Assembly (NCBI GenBank): GCA_002900995.3
Contig: CM035306.1
Coordinates: forward strand, 3,506,100-3,570,099
Direction: 5' to 3'
Source: Ganoderma boninense
Lineage: Eukaryota; Basidiomycota; Agaricomycetes; Polyporales; Polyporaceae
DNA: 64,000 nt
A model generated the notes under the pieces. That model did no database searches, was not told the origin of the DNA, and was given only the letters and a program-made list of their open reading frames with translations. Position 1 is the first letter of the stretch; every line of letters begins with the position of its first letter. The translations under genes and the position numbers were made by a program. Shown in pieces: positions 35,606 to 49,751 of this stretch.

Positions 35606-35964
35606 CGTGCGGCGCATAATAGCGCAATGCGTAGATAGACTGCATTGTACACTATCATCAACATGGAACACATCATCGAATAGGCGGTTCAACACGCTAA
35701 ACTTCAAACCATGCAATCGCATAATACTTGCCGGGCCAACAAGGTCATGCGTGCAATTGTATATGTATCACCGTCTCCTCATCCTGCATTTGTGCGAGTG
35801 GTCATTATTGCTATATCATACTACATCTCGTACAGATACCGATACAGATACAATAGGTCCTTCCGTTCCACAGGCTGACCTTGCAACGTCGTGTAAGCAC
35901 ACTGCAACATACGAGATACACATCTACGCTCATCTACCCTCCGCCGTATCCTCGCACCTATCCA
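35606..35964. other. Convergent 3' intergenic region
   Basis: AT-rich, between the stops of the dehydrogenase gene and the heat shock factor gene. It contains the GATACCGATACAGATACAAT tract near 35834. No gene is seen. Confidence 0.5.
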
Positions 35965-38070
35965 TCATCGTTTTTTCTTGCTCGACGGGCAGCCTTCAGA
36001 TTCCCCGGCATCGGGGACGGCTTCAGCCGCCTCGAGCTTCCGCTTCGTGCCCAACGGAGACGAAAGCGCAGCGGTCCCAGGCGACGCCGGCGGCAGCCCA
36101 TCGAGGGCGGGTATGTCCAAGAACGCAGAGAAGTCTTCCCCGTTTTCCTTGCCTGGCTGGCCGGACGGATCGGACAAGTCGGGCAACCCGTCCCCAGCCC
36201 CCGTCTGGGCCAGCTGCGCGAGGAACGAGTTGAGGAACTCTGGGTCGCCCCCGTCCTCCTGCCATGGCGCGAGGCCGTCGCCCGGTGGGGGGCCGACGGG
36301 GTGGTCGACGGTCGGGAAGTTCACGTTCTGCGGGTCGAGGCCCATGCTGTGGATGAGGGCCTGGAGGTTTGATTGCAAGTTGTTTACGTCTGCGTCGATC
36401 TCCCCAGCGTGTTGGTAGGTCTTGTTTAGTCGGTCTGCATTGGCAAGGAGGGCGGCCTCTTGAGGGGTCGGGCCGACGACGGGTTCCGGAGCGAGAGCGA
36501 GTGAGTTTGGAGGGGCAGTTTGGGGGACTGGGGGGGCGAACGAATAGGGATACGACCAAGCCTGTTGTTGTTGTGCTGGATTGGGCGGTTGTGCGAAGGT
36601 GGAGGAAGGGGCTGTCATAGGAACTGTGGGAGAGGTGGACGGTGACGGGGTGCCAAAGGTCTGCAAAACCTGTTGGAAATGCTCGGGAGAGGAAAGCAAC
36701 TGATGCAAAGACGCTTGCCAGATTGATTCTGGATCGGCCGTGTTGGGATCGGGGACGTTGGCTGGAGCTGGGTTGGAAGCGGCAGGGGCTACCGTAGGCA
36801 ATGGGAAGGGTACAGATGCTTGCTGTTGAGCTTGGAACTCGTTCATGATCGCTTGGGGAGGTTTGATTGGGGATTTGGGAGCGGAATCATGGACCTCAGT
36901 AATGGTAGCAGGTGTGTGAGGCGAGTCCACGGCAACGAATCGGTCAGAAGCTGTGGTCATATTAAGCAAAGGTACGATTGCCTGAACAGAATAGAGGACA
37001 GTGATACTCACCGGTGGAGAAGGGAGAATGCTCGCGGCTCCCAGACTCGCTGTGGGTGTCCATATCGCTACCCTGGCAATGTCGGGCATCTGCTCCACCG
37101 CTCGCAATGAGCAGACGATTAGTTGGCACGGCCCTCCCCCCACGGGGACTACCGCGAGCTTCTATCACTCGTCCAAACAGCCCCGCGAGGAATTTGAGGA
37201 TCCGATTGATGGTATCCTCATGCTTCGCATGCCTCTCCCTGGCTTCGATGGCTTCCTTCCAGAGTGCGTCATTCGACTGCTTGAGAGCGCTCAGGTCCTC
37301 AGCGATAGATTGTTGTTGGCGCCGAATAGCATTGATACCCTCCACGATAGACCGGACATCGACGGCTGGGTTCTGCCCTTGATAATCCTGGGAGACAGAT
37401 GCCTGGAGGAGACCTAGGGCACTATTGTCTGTCTGGGGGTTGTGTGCCGGAGGGTTGCGTTTGCGGTGGATAAGACTCAAAAGATCGGGTTGGCCACGAT
37501 GAAAGTTGGGATGGGCAAATTGTATGGTCTCAGAATCAGTGTCGGGACGGACGAGACCCTGTTGGAGGGAAGATATCTTGCGAAAGCCATAGAGATTGAG
37601 CTGTCGGACGAAGGACGAGAAGTTCTGGTGTTTGAACCATTTCCCGAGGATCTCACGGGCAAATCTTTCTTGGTTGAAGACTACGCGACGGTGCTAGTGA
37701 GCGAATATGGACCACACTTTGAGTACCTGGGACACGTACCATAGAAGGAATCACCAGCTTCGGACCATTTCACCAGGGCTTCGTTGGCAGGGTCGTTGAC
37801 AATTCTAGATGGAGACAGTTAAAAATTAGAGAGGATGAGTGGGATGCAAACTGACTCGTAAAGTTTGAGGAGAAAGCGAGCTCGTAGTGTGGAGCGAGAC
37901 GGGTCTGCGACGTTGCTTGGACCGGGAATGGCATTTTGAAGGAGTTGCGACATTCCAGGGGCGGTATAGGATCTAGCGGGGGTATGGAGACTACCAAGAG
38001 GCGAGAAGAGGACGGTGGCCGGTGGTAGTGGTCCAGGACGGGCGGTCTTCCTCGGCCACAACGCCGTCAT
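35965..38070 (-). CDS. HSF1: Heat shock transcription factor
   Basis: Winged-helix heat shock factor that binds inverted GAA repeats as a trimer. The start at 38070 gives a short basic leader, then RARFLLKLYEIVNDPANEA across an intron and EALVKWSEAGDSF. A second intron follows, then ERFAREILGKWFKHQNFSS and SFVRQLNLYGFRKI with the recognition helix, ending HRGQPDLLSLIHRKR. Residues after this form a heptad-like oligomerisation coiled coil (VRSIVEGINAIRRQQQS, LSALKQSNDALWKEA, EDTINRILKFLAGLFG). The C-terminal half is a Pro/Gln/Ala-rich activation region with an acidic FLNSFLAQLAQ and FSAFLDIPALD cluster, ending in a lysine-rich SSKKKR. Length is about 560 aa. Confidence 0.92.
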
Positions 38071-38194
38071 CCCTTACGCCGCGTACACACCACGGTCATG
38101 TGACAGCTTCTCGAGGACTCAGTCCAGCCTCTTCCAACGGCGACTATCTTGCTGAGGCTCTTCTTTCTTTCACGCGACGACGCACTCGATCCAC

Positions 38195-39534
38195 ATGTTC
38201 CCCACTCTCAGCGCATACACCCCTCCTCCTGACAGCGTCCTCTTGGGTCTGCTGCTCTCTCCTCCGTATGCTTGGCTGTGCTCCGACCCCCGCTGGCCAT
38301 GCATCACCAGGCGATTTCTGTCCGTCGGCATGTTCTGCTTTCTTGCCCTGTTCCTATCGCGCCTCTACCTGTACTGTTCAAGACGACGCCACGTTGTACA
38401 AAGCGCGAGAGAAGTTCTTCAAGCCATGCTCACCATAATGACTCCGACCTCCTCCGCATGGCCGCCACCTTACCCATCTTTAGCATATCGCGCCGCTGTC
38501 CGAAAATCACCACTACGAACGACTCTACGTATACCACTCCGTACGCTTTACTCCGATATCCTGCGTGGTCGGGTAGAGCTCCGGAGCCCTAGGGATCACT
38601 TGCCTGCACTCTTCAGGGACTCTTTGTCTACTGTTTCAGAGCTCTCGGTCTGCCTTGATATCGACTTCTACTGGTGGGGAAAGTTGCTGGCGTGGATGGG
38701 ATCGTGCACCGCGGCCACCAGTTCGAAGGCCTATCGCATACATGTAAGTTCCCTACAGCAGTTCTATTATGGCTCACAAGATCAATATGTTGCATCCAGC
38801 CGGTCCTTGTTCAAGGAAAGTGGTTGAGTGCTCGCTGAGTGGCTGGAGTGTGCACTGAAAACGTCTACTTGTTGGGTTCAGACTCTGCCGCTCCCACAAA
38901 GATCGGTCGTTCAACGTATTCTCTCAACCCGCCGTCGTTGTTATTCCTTAACACCTTGCACGAGGAAACGCCGGCCGTCTCTCTGGACCTCGTCCCCTAC
39001 CAACAACTAAAATCCTACATCTGCTCTCTCCAAACCTCCCTGGCCCCTGGATCCTTTGTCATGCTTGGTCTCACCTCCCGGGCTGCAAATGCAGGCCGCT
39101 CTTTCTGGTCCAAGGAAACAGTTCTGACTGCACTCCCCTTCCTTCCCCGCCGCTTTCTTCAGCCTCGAGCCCGCCGACTCCAGCCGCTTGCACAGCGCAC
39201 GACGACCCCACTGCTTGTTTCTGTCCTCTCTGTCCTCCAATCACTCACATCAGGCCCCAACGCACTCACAGTCGAAGTCGTACGGAACGTCTCTCGCGAG
39301 TACGCCGACTTTCTGCATCAAACGGTAGACGATCTGGAGAACGACCCGGCGGTCAGAGCTGCCTTTGTCCGCGAATGGGGCATGCAGGGCTGGATCGAGG
39401 AGAGACTCTGTCTTGCATGGGAGGCTGCATTGGTAGATGCGGGCATGCTGGAGAACTGGGTGATTGTCGTTTGCAAAGCAGAAGAAAAGGGCAACGTTAT
39501 TTCAGAGCCTTCAGTCTGGTTACAGAGGCAGTAG
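38195..39534 (+). CDS. Unknown membrane-anchored protein with an in-frame stop
   Basis: I do not recognise this protein. Exon 38195-38743 encodes an N-terminal segment with a hydrophobic helix (FLSVGMFCFLALFLSRLYLY) and then VSELSVCLDIDFYWWGKLL. Intron 38744-38799 (GTAAGT...CATCCAG, 56 bp) leads to VLVQGKWLSAR, followed in the same frame by TGA at 38836-38838. The frame then stays open for 231 codons through VCTENVYLLGSDSAAP, LVPYQQLKSYICSLQ, LTVEVVRNVSREYADFLHQ and EERLCLAWEAALVDAG to the stop at 39534. The two halves look like one protein. The stop could be a nonsense allele, a base error or an unseen alternative splice. The gene is divergent from the heat shock factor gene with 124 bp between starts. 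Confidence 0.6.
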
Positions 39535-39604
39535 GGTATGCATTAAGCGACTATATGCGCATATGGTACAAGCATCAGCAGGACATGACAGTCCAGTCCA
39601 AGTG

Positions 39605-42600
39605 TTACGCATCTGACTCAGGAATAGTGTGTCGAAGCACGACGTATGCGCGCGAATCAGGAGAATCTGGTTCACCCTCTGGCAGCCAGTTGCCTAGTGT
39701 CAGGCTCAACATGGGTCCGCGAGTCTCATCGTCGATATCGGAACTCCGGCGTGCTTCACCATCCGAAACGCTTAAAAGGTCGCCGAGAAAGGGCCACACC
39801 CTCGAGACAAGCATGTCGAACGCCCCTTCGACATCTTCGTGCACGTCTTGGGGGTCCAAGTCATGCAGGATGGAGCACTGTCAGAACGATGACTAGTGAG
39901 CACCGGGTGGTTCACAGATAGCTAGCTGGAAGACTCACCCGATCGTCTGCCACCGAGACCTCAAGTGTCGTGCCATCCTCGTCTGCGAGACGGAAGTAGA
40001 GCTCGAAGAACGCCTGCACGAACGTCTGACTGTCCATCGCGTCGTCGCATTTCGTACACATCCGATGGATCTTCGGTAGTCTAAGCAAGAAAGAACACTT
40101 GAACAGTCAGCTTCGATCCCTAAAGAAGATAAGGCGGACGGACATAGCATCGCAGTTCGTGCACCGCAGGAATGTGCAATCCCGCAGGTCGTCCGGGAAG
40201 AAGTCCACGACCCTCGCCCGCACATGAAAGACCCCAGGACAAGCCTCGCTCCCCTTGACATCGGCAAGCGAAACGCAGTCGTCGGTCGCCCTTTCCTTGC
40301 CCTTTCGTGACGGACGGCCAGTCTCCGCCTTCCGCTCAATTGCGGCGGCAGCCTCGGCCTGACGGGCAGCTCTCGCAGAGGCACTCTTCCTACCTGGCTT
40401 CGAGTTGTTCTGTGCGGCTTCGAACGCCTCCTTCCGCCTCAACAGCTCTCTGAGCTCCTTGTTCGACGTCGCCCTAGGGTTCAGCTTCGTGATCAACCGC
40501 TGCTGGCCACCCAGGCGACCACACAAGAGCGAGCCCGACCCTGCGGGCCGCAGCCGGAGGTTGCGAATGGCAATGTAGTCTCCCGCATCGAGGGCCTTGC
40601 CAAGATCGACCTGCGTGTCGTTGAGCGATACGCGCACGACACGCTCAGCCAGGTCTCCGGAAGCGATGGCCGGGGAGACTGGGACAAGATCGGTACGAGC
40701 CGTGTAGTCGGTCACATAGAGGTAGGAGTAGTCGTCTTTGGACGAGATGGACACGACCTACAGTGGCAATGGCGCATATAGTGGCAATGGCGCATATAGT
40801 CAATGGTAAGCCCAGAATAGGGGGGCAGAACACAACGTACCTCGACCGTGCAGTCGAAGTGGCGGTTTTCTTCGACCTCTTCGATAAGCTGATGCGGGAA
40901 TTCTGTGACGCCATCTGAGATCCTGGCGTTGGTCTCCCATTCCTTCTTGCGTCTACGCATACGCCAGAATCAGCAAATGCAGAACGGAGAGAGCTCGAGA
41001 CCCACTTGAGCAGCTCGACCAGATGTGGTTGACTCTCCAGCTCGTCCTCGTCCAGCTTCTGTATCTTGTTCCCCTCCTGCATCCGGCCCTCCAGAAAGCC
41101 GCCACCACTGCGCTTCATCCGCATATTGCGGATGGAGTAGTATTCCCCAATTTGCATGGTCGGGCCCACAGCGGACGACGAGTCCCACAACTCAACCTGT
41201 ACTGCCACCTCCGCGAGCTTTGGGGGACACCATGTCGCTTGGACAGGCGCAACATCTCGGTTGTGCGTATAATCGGTGACGAAGACGGTATAAGTGTTGT
41301 TGCCGCTGGAGTAGCCATGCAAAACCTTGGCGAGTTACACATCAGCCGTCTGAAGCTATGTCACTAGCTACAACTTTCTCTTACCTCAACGGTGCAGTCG
41401 AAGTACCCTACTTCGCAAGCCTCCGAAAGCAGTTGATGGGTACGGCCGCCTCGGGTTGACACTAGTGGGTCCTCGCCGAACGAGACAGTCGCCGCGCAGA
41501 TGTCCTTCCACCAATCGCTCAACCGAACTGTGTACTGAACCTCGACCGTCTCTGGTTTGAAGTGTCGTACGCTGTTCTCCGAGGGCGCGAGAGAGAACAT
41601 AGCTGTCTTTGCAGGGAAAATCGCCCATTGCCAACCCTTGAAGGAGGGTCCGACTGGACACATGTAGTCGTTGAACTTGTCGCCCTAGTATGAAATGAGC
41701 GTCTAGAGACCTTTCAAGGATACGGGCACGCGAACTCACAGCAATAGACCTCAGCAGGACAATGTCCCCAGCTGCCGGTTCCGGTAAAGACTTGCGTGTC
41801 TTCTCGAACAAGCAGACGTTCAGCCCGCTCGATGCGATGTTTGTAGGATCGAACAAGTCAAATCGTACCACGAATTCTGAGATGCATATAGTCCTGAGTA
41901 CGATCACAAGGTGACATGCCAACGGCGACTTACCGCCTGTCTTCGTTACCATGATTGCGCTTCCTGAACTTACGACACCCATAACATGCTTAGTGCCGGG
42001 GCCACGAAAATCAATCAATGGGGTATATGTGCCCTAGAGGACACAGTCTCGTTAGACTCATCGCTTGACAAGCGCACTGGATACGTACAAATGAAGCTGG
42101 GCATCCCCGTTTAAGGGATTCGACGGGGTCCATTCGCTCCTCCTGGCTCGACGATGGACGCTGCGAGTTAGAAACAGAAGGCTGAGACCGGGCAGGGGTT
42201 AAAAATTCCCGATTGATGGTGGGTGGAGACCGTGGAGGGACCGAGGGAGGAGGGAGCGGCGAAACGCGAGCGATGGGTATGGGCGAACGCTGTGCGGGAG
42301 AGGGCGGCCGCGGCGGAGGTTCTGGCACAGGAGTCGCAGTTTTTCTGACGCTCCAAGCTTTCCCCATCTCTCCTTGCTCGGCGGCTTCAATCAGCAAGTG
42401 ATCAGGAATATCATCGCCAGCCACCCAGTACTCCTCGTCCGAGTCGGAGGCCGCAGCGTCGGCCTGAGGTTGAGGGAGCAGTTTCCCAGCTTTCGCAAGC
42501 TGCTTGAGTTTGCGCTTCTCCTTTTTCGACTTCGATACCGTCGTTTTTGATGGGCGGGGAGGTACTTGGGGTGCAGGTCGCGATGGCCCAGCCTCCGCAT

Positions 42601-43676
42601 TCTCTTGACGCTGATCGGTTGGAAGGGCGCGCGATTCGTCGGGAATGGGGGCTGCAGTAGTGCGCATTTGTAGGCGAGATCCAGGACGAGAGGTCGAAGC
42701 ATTTCGCGAATTGCGCGATGTAGGCGGACAGCTAGGTTGGCCTGCTGGGGGTTCGTCGCTATGACCACCTTCTCCCGGCTCTCTCGTAGCGATGGCCTCT
42801 GGTGGAGGGGAAGGGAGACTCTGTGGATTCTGCGAATCATTGGAAGACTGTTGAGACTTCGCGCTCTCCTCTGTAGAGGGTGCTGATGCTGGAACGGCGA
42901 CGTTGGCAGCAGTCAAAGGATCGACATCCATTGCGTCGTCAATAGACTTGCCTGGAACAACGTCGTGAGTTGGGGCAGCTGGTTCCACATTCAAATCGGA
43001 TTCGGCAGAAAACGTCAGACATAGAGCTTACCACTACATACTCCACTGATATTTGAATCGTTCGCCTCAGCGGTTGATACATGAGGGCTCCGAGAGGCAG
43101 GCGAACGTGTCGTTCTCTTGCGCTTCAGCGGGATGGGAGCATGGAGTTCGCGTGTAGTATTGGAGGAGGTCGCAACTACACCGCGAGTGTTGAGTCGGAA
43201 ACGTGCGATAACAGATGAGGGGCGGTATATGGCCACTTACCCTCCCAAGTGTCAAAAAATGCCTCCTGACCCGTCTTGCTTCGCACGTGGATGGTTGTGC
43301 CATCTCTCCAGACGAACCGCTTCCGCAAGTGCAGCGGCTTAGGCTTATCTACCAACAAGTCCTCCAGCACAAGTCCCCTAGTAGAGATGCGGACCTGGGC
43401 GCCGACGGCAATAGGGAGGTCTTCAAAGCATTTCGAGATATTGCCAGAGAGCAGGACGTGCGCACGAGACCCCAATTCGACCGTCAACACGAACTCCCAA
43501 GAATCCCCGGAGATCGTTCCGCGCTCGTAAACTTTGCCCTCGATGTAGCCTGTGCCGTCTGTACCCTTCTTGCATATGTCTCCTGCTTTCCTCTTCTGGT
43601 CTGGCCTGAAGGCAGCAGCTATTGTGGCCTGATACTCCGGGCTGTCGGGCGAGTCGTCTTGCCAAGGTCGTTTCAT
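39605..43676 (-). CDS. POT1: POT1-like telomere end-binding protein
   Basis: Single-stranded telomeric DNA-binding shelterin subunit. A start at 43676 (MKRPWQDDSPDSPEYQ) begins a long fungal N-terminal extension: a beta-rich segment (GYIEGKVYERGTISGDSWE, ILVEDLL-like) and a Ser/Pro-rich disordered region. The telomere-binding OB1 follows: TYTPLIDFRGPGTKHVMGV, VVRFDLFDPTNIASSGLNV, GDIVLLRSIAVSSR. Next come two similar OB folds, one with TVFVTDYTHNRDVAPV and GEYYSIRNMRMKRSG, one with SYLYVTDYTARTDLVPV and GDYIAIRNLRLRPAG. The C-terminal part has FLRCTNCDAM and HRMCTKCDDAM, two Cys pairs matching the zinc-binding OB3 seen in animal POT1. The stop is at 39605. Many short introns. Confidence 0.85.
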
Positions 43677-43944
43677 GACTAGCCGTGTAACGCGTGTAGG
43701 AGAGGAGAGCGAGGAGGTCTCAGATGAGGAAAGGAGTGGAAGATGAGAATGGGCTGCGGCACACAAGACGGAGCGCGTCGTGGTCAAGACGCGATTCGAC
43801 GCGCGACGCGTCCAGCGCGACTCGGACCAGATCAGCCCGGCTTGTCGGCCCGGAATCCCCAGGAATGGCAGATGTCACTTCGCTCTGCAAGCCTGCACTC
43901 GTCTTCCATCACCGCTGTCCTCACTCTGCCACATCCTCATCGAC
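43677..43944. promoter_or_regulatory. Divergent promoter, POT1 and TAP42
   Basis: 268 bp between opposed start codons. The minus frame upstream of the POT1 ATG is open, so the POT1 start could be further out, at 43787. Confidence 0.45.
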
Positions 43945-45389
43945 ATGGAGGAGATACCATTGCCATCACTATTCCACCGTGCGCTCACTACAGCGTCGAA
44001 GGCGCTCAACTTACCAACGATCGAGGACGACACACAGGTACATGGGAAAGGACCTTATGTATATCTTCTAGCTCTCACACAGTGAACAGGAACTCATCCA
44101 ATCTGCACTCGTGGACCTTCGACAATGTAGCTCGCGCGTCGCCAAACTATCTCTCTTCAGTACAAATGAGCAGCTCATGGACATTCCGACCCGCGACCTT
44201 GTCTACATCCTCGTGCCCTATGTGCTCTCTGAAGTACTCTCTCGAGTTCGAGCTCCAGACCCAGAGGAGCGGATGGATTTGGTTAGCAATGTTAAGGTAC
44301 GTGCATTATTGTCGGGGCTCTCTTTCACGCCATTCAAAGGTGGGTAGAGGTATCTTGAATCCTTCGTCCGATACCTGGAGCTGTATGAGGTCATCACCGA
44401 CGAGGACAAGGCGCTGTACGGCCGTTCAGCATCCTCTGTCACCGACCCTGCAAAGCGGAGGGAACTGAAGATAAAGCAGTACAAGAGGGAGAAGGACATC
44501 AAGGCTAGGATCGAGGTATATCCCAATACCTGTATGACGGCTTTGCGGGAATTTACAAGACACAGGCCTTGCGGAAACGGACGAACCAAAGTGCGGCCGA
44601 ACCAAGCACTAACCTCGAGCTCATCGCATCCATTCTCCCTGACCCATCACGAGGGGCCGACGACACAACTACTTCGGACCCTGGTGCCGACACAGAAGAA
44701 ATTCTTCGCGAGGCCATAGTCCTACTTCTTCGATTCATCTACGCGGAGGCGCAGACCCAGTTGGAGAGCACGAATCAAGAGCTTGAGTTATTGCGCAGTG
44801 CGCCCCCAATGCCGCCTCGACGCGAGCCAGCGAATGACCCGCGGGTCGCAAGGAGGCGTGAGGAGGATAACTTGTGGAGGTTGGATGCTCCCCTGAACAG
44901 AGGGGGGCCGGACGGCAAGGGCCCAATATTGGATCCTCAAGGACGAGTGAGTATTCGTACTTCCCTTTCTATTTGTATGAACCTAGCCTTATCATGTATG
45001 CAGCCTCTACGTCCATTCATGATCCTGCCTTCCGATGCGGCAGAGCGCGCTCGACTTCAGGCTCAAGTGTTCCAGCCTGATCATCGGCTGCCCACCATGA
45101 CTGTCGACCAATATCTCGAGATCGAACAGCAACGGGGCAACATTATCTCAGGTGGAGGGTATGTCCTTGTACGGACGCGTATGCTGATTCTCGACTGACC
45201 TCAGCAACCCGTAGTCCTGCATCTGAGGCGAAACCCACCTCCAAGGAGCAACTCGCTATTGACGCGGAAGAGGACGGTACAATCTTTGGAGAAGAAAAAG
45301 CGGAAGAGAAGAGACAGAAGGATGAGTCGTGGGCTCAGTTCACAGATGCCAATCCCAGGGGCGCTGGCAACACCATGAACCGTGGCTGA
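43945..45389 (+). CDS. TAP42: TAP42/alpha4 (IGBP1) phosphatase regulator
   Basis: TAP42-family protein that binds catalytic subunits of PP2A-type phosphatases downstream of TOR. The N-terminal helical part reads LPSLFHRALTTASKALNLP, then DLRQCSSRVAKLSLFSTNE, IPTRDLVYILVPYVLSEVL and FVRYLELYEVITDEDKALY, the 14-3-3-like alpha-helical repeat fold. It is followed by DPAKRRELKIKQYKREKDI, where Arg/Lys residues contact the phosphatase in the family. The C-terminal part has RPFMILPSDAAERARLQAQ, LPTMTVDQYLEIEQQRGNI and the signature WAQFTDANPRGAGNTMNRG. Four or five short introns. Length about 390 aa, normal for the family. Confidence 0.93.
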
Positions 45390-45655
45390 GCACAGTGTAG
45401 GCCACCGCAGGCGTCGCAAGGAATGAAGACTGAGACGGCATATTGTTGGGTGTACAGTGCACCACGAACGTACAGCGCACAATCTGTAGCAAGTACTCTT
45501 CAATGTATAATTAGGAACTCGTTGCCGACGACCGAACACAACAACGTCCTAGGTTGGATAAAACAGTAGGCGGAATGGTATACAGACGGTTAGAAAGTAC
45601 ATGCAAGAGTGAAGACGAAGCAGAGGGAGGCACAAGGCGGTCTATGACTAAGAGC
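45390..45655. other. Convergent 3' intergenic region
   Basis: Lies between the stops of TAP42 and YPT6. An AATGTATAATTAGG motif near 45502 may serve 3' end formation. No gene. Confidence 0.45.
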
Positions 45656-46636
<981 letters not shown>

Positions 46637-46968
46637 TATGAAAGCAAGAAGGCCGGGAAGAAAAAGTGTGGACGAGAAGTGGACCGTGCAACGGCGGGCG
46701 GTGTTGTAACTGGGGGCGTGCTCACTGTCCCAGACAGCGAGATGCGTATTTGCGAGTGTTTGCTGGACGCTGGCGGGGCGAGTAAGCAGATTAGATAGGC
46801 GCCAAGCATTCGATTGGACAAGGCAGGCGCTGTGAATAGAGGCGATCTCCCGGAGGACGATGTTCCGCATCCCGTACGCTCCATCGCACCCCATTTCGCG
46901 ACACACACGCACGTTTCCTCTGTTGCCTCCTTCGCACAACCCACCATTCCCTCTCGAAGGCAGCAACG
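46637..46968. promoter_or_regulatory. Divergent promoter, YPT6 and MTHFR
   Basis: 332 bp between opposed starts. The minus frames in this stretch are shadows. No operator is identified. Confidence 0.45.
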
Positions 46969-49275
<2,307 letters not shown>

Positions 49276-49751
49276 AATCCTCATACCTGTTGACGTCTTG
49301 TCGTCTCACCTGCACAGAAGTATCTCGACCATTGTATCCATACCTTGCTTGCTCCGCGCAATTGAACACACTCCGGGTCGCTTTAGCTCCGCAATGTACT
49401 AGCCTTTCGGATGCCATCTTATCAGGCACAACAATTCACTTCGCCATGCGATTAAGTCTGGTAATCTCATGAGAAGCGCAATGGACCTGAAAGAAACAAG
49501 GTGGACCACGCGCGAGAAGAGGATCCCCTGGGCGGGGTTCGGAGGACGTGACGATGGTCACGGTGTGGATGACGAGAGCGCGTTACTGCTGCGGCCGGGG
49601 TTCTCAGCGCCCAGCCCAGAGCGGTGGTCAGGCTGTCACCGACACGGCCGCGAAGATCCTCGACACACTTCTCCTCTTCTTCACCCTCCATCTGAGGCTG
49701 CTGGGCTCGTCTCCCTACTCGCGCAGCTCCTTTGCTGCATCCCGGCGCACA
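49276..49751. other. Intergenic, KEX2 promoter
   Basis: 475 bp with no convincing gene. The frame of KEX2 is open upstream to 49548, but the signal peptide starts at 49752, so the upstream part is treated as 5' leader. Confidence 0.5.

Noticed and set aside
36023..36559. 178-codon minus-strand frame rich in Arg and Pro
   Set aside because: Out-of-frame shadow of the heat shock factor activation domain.
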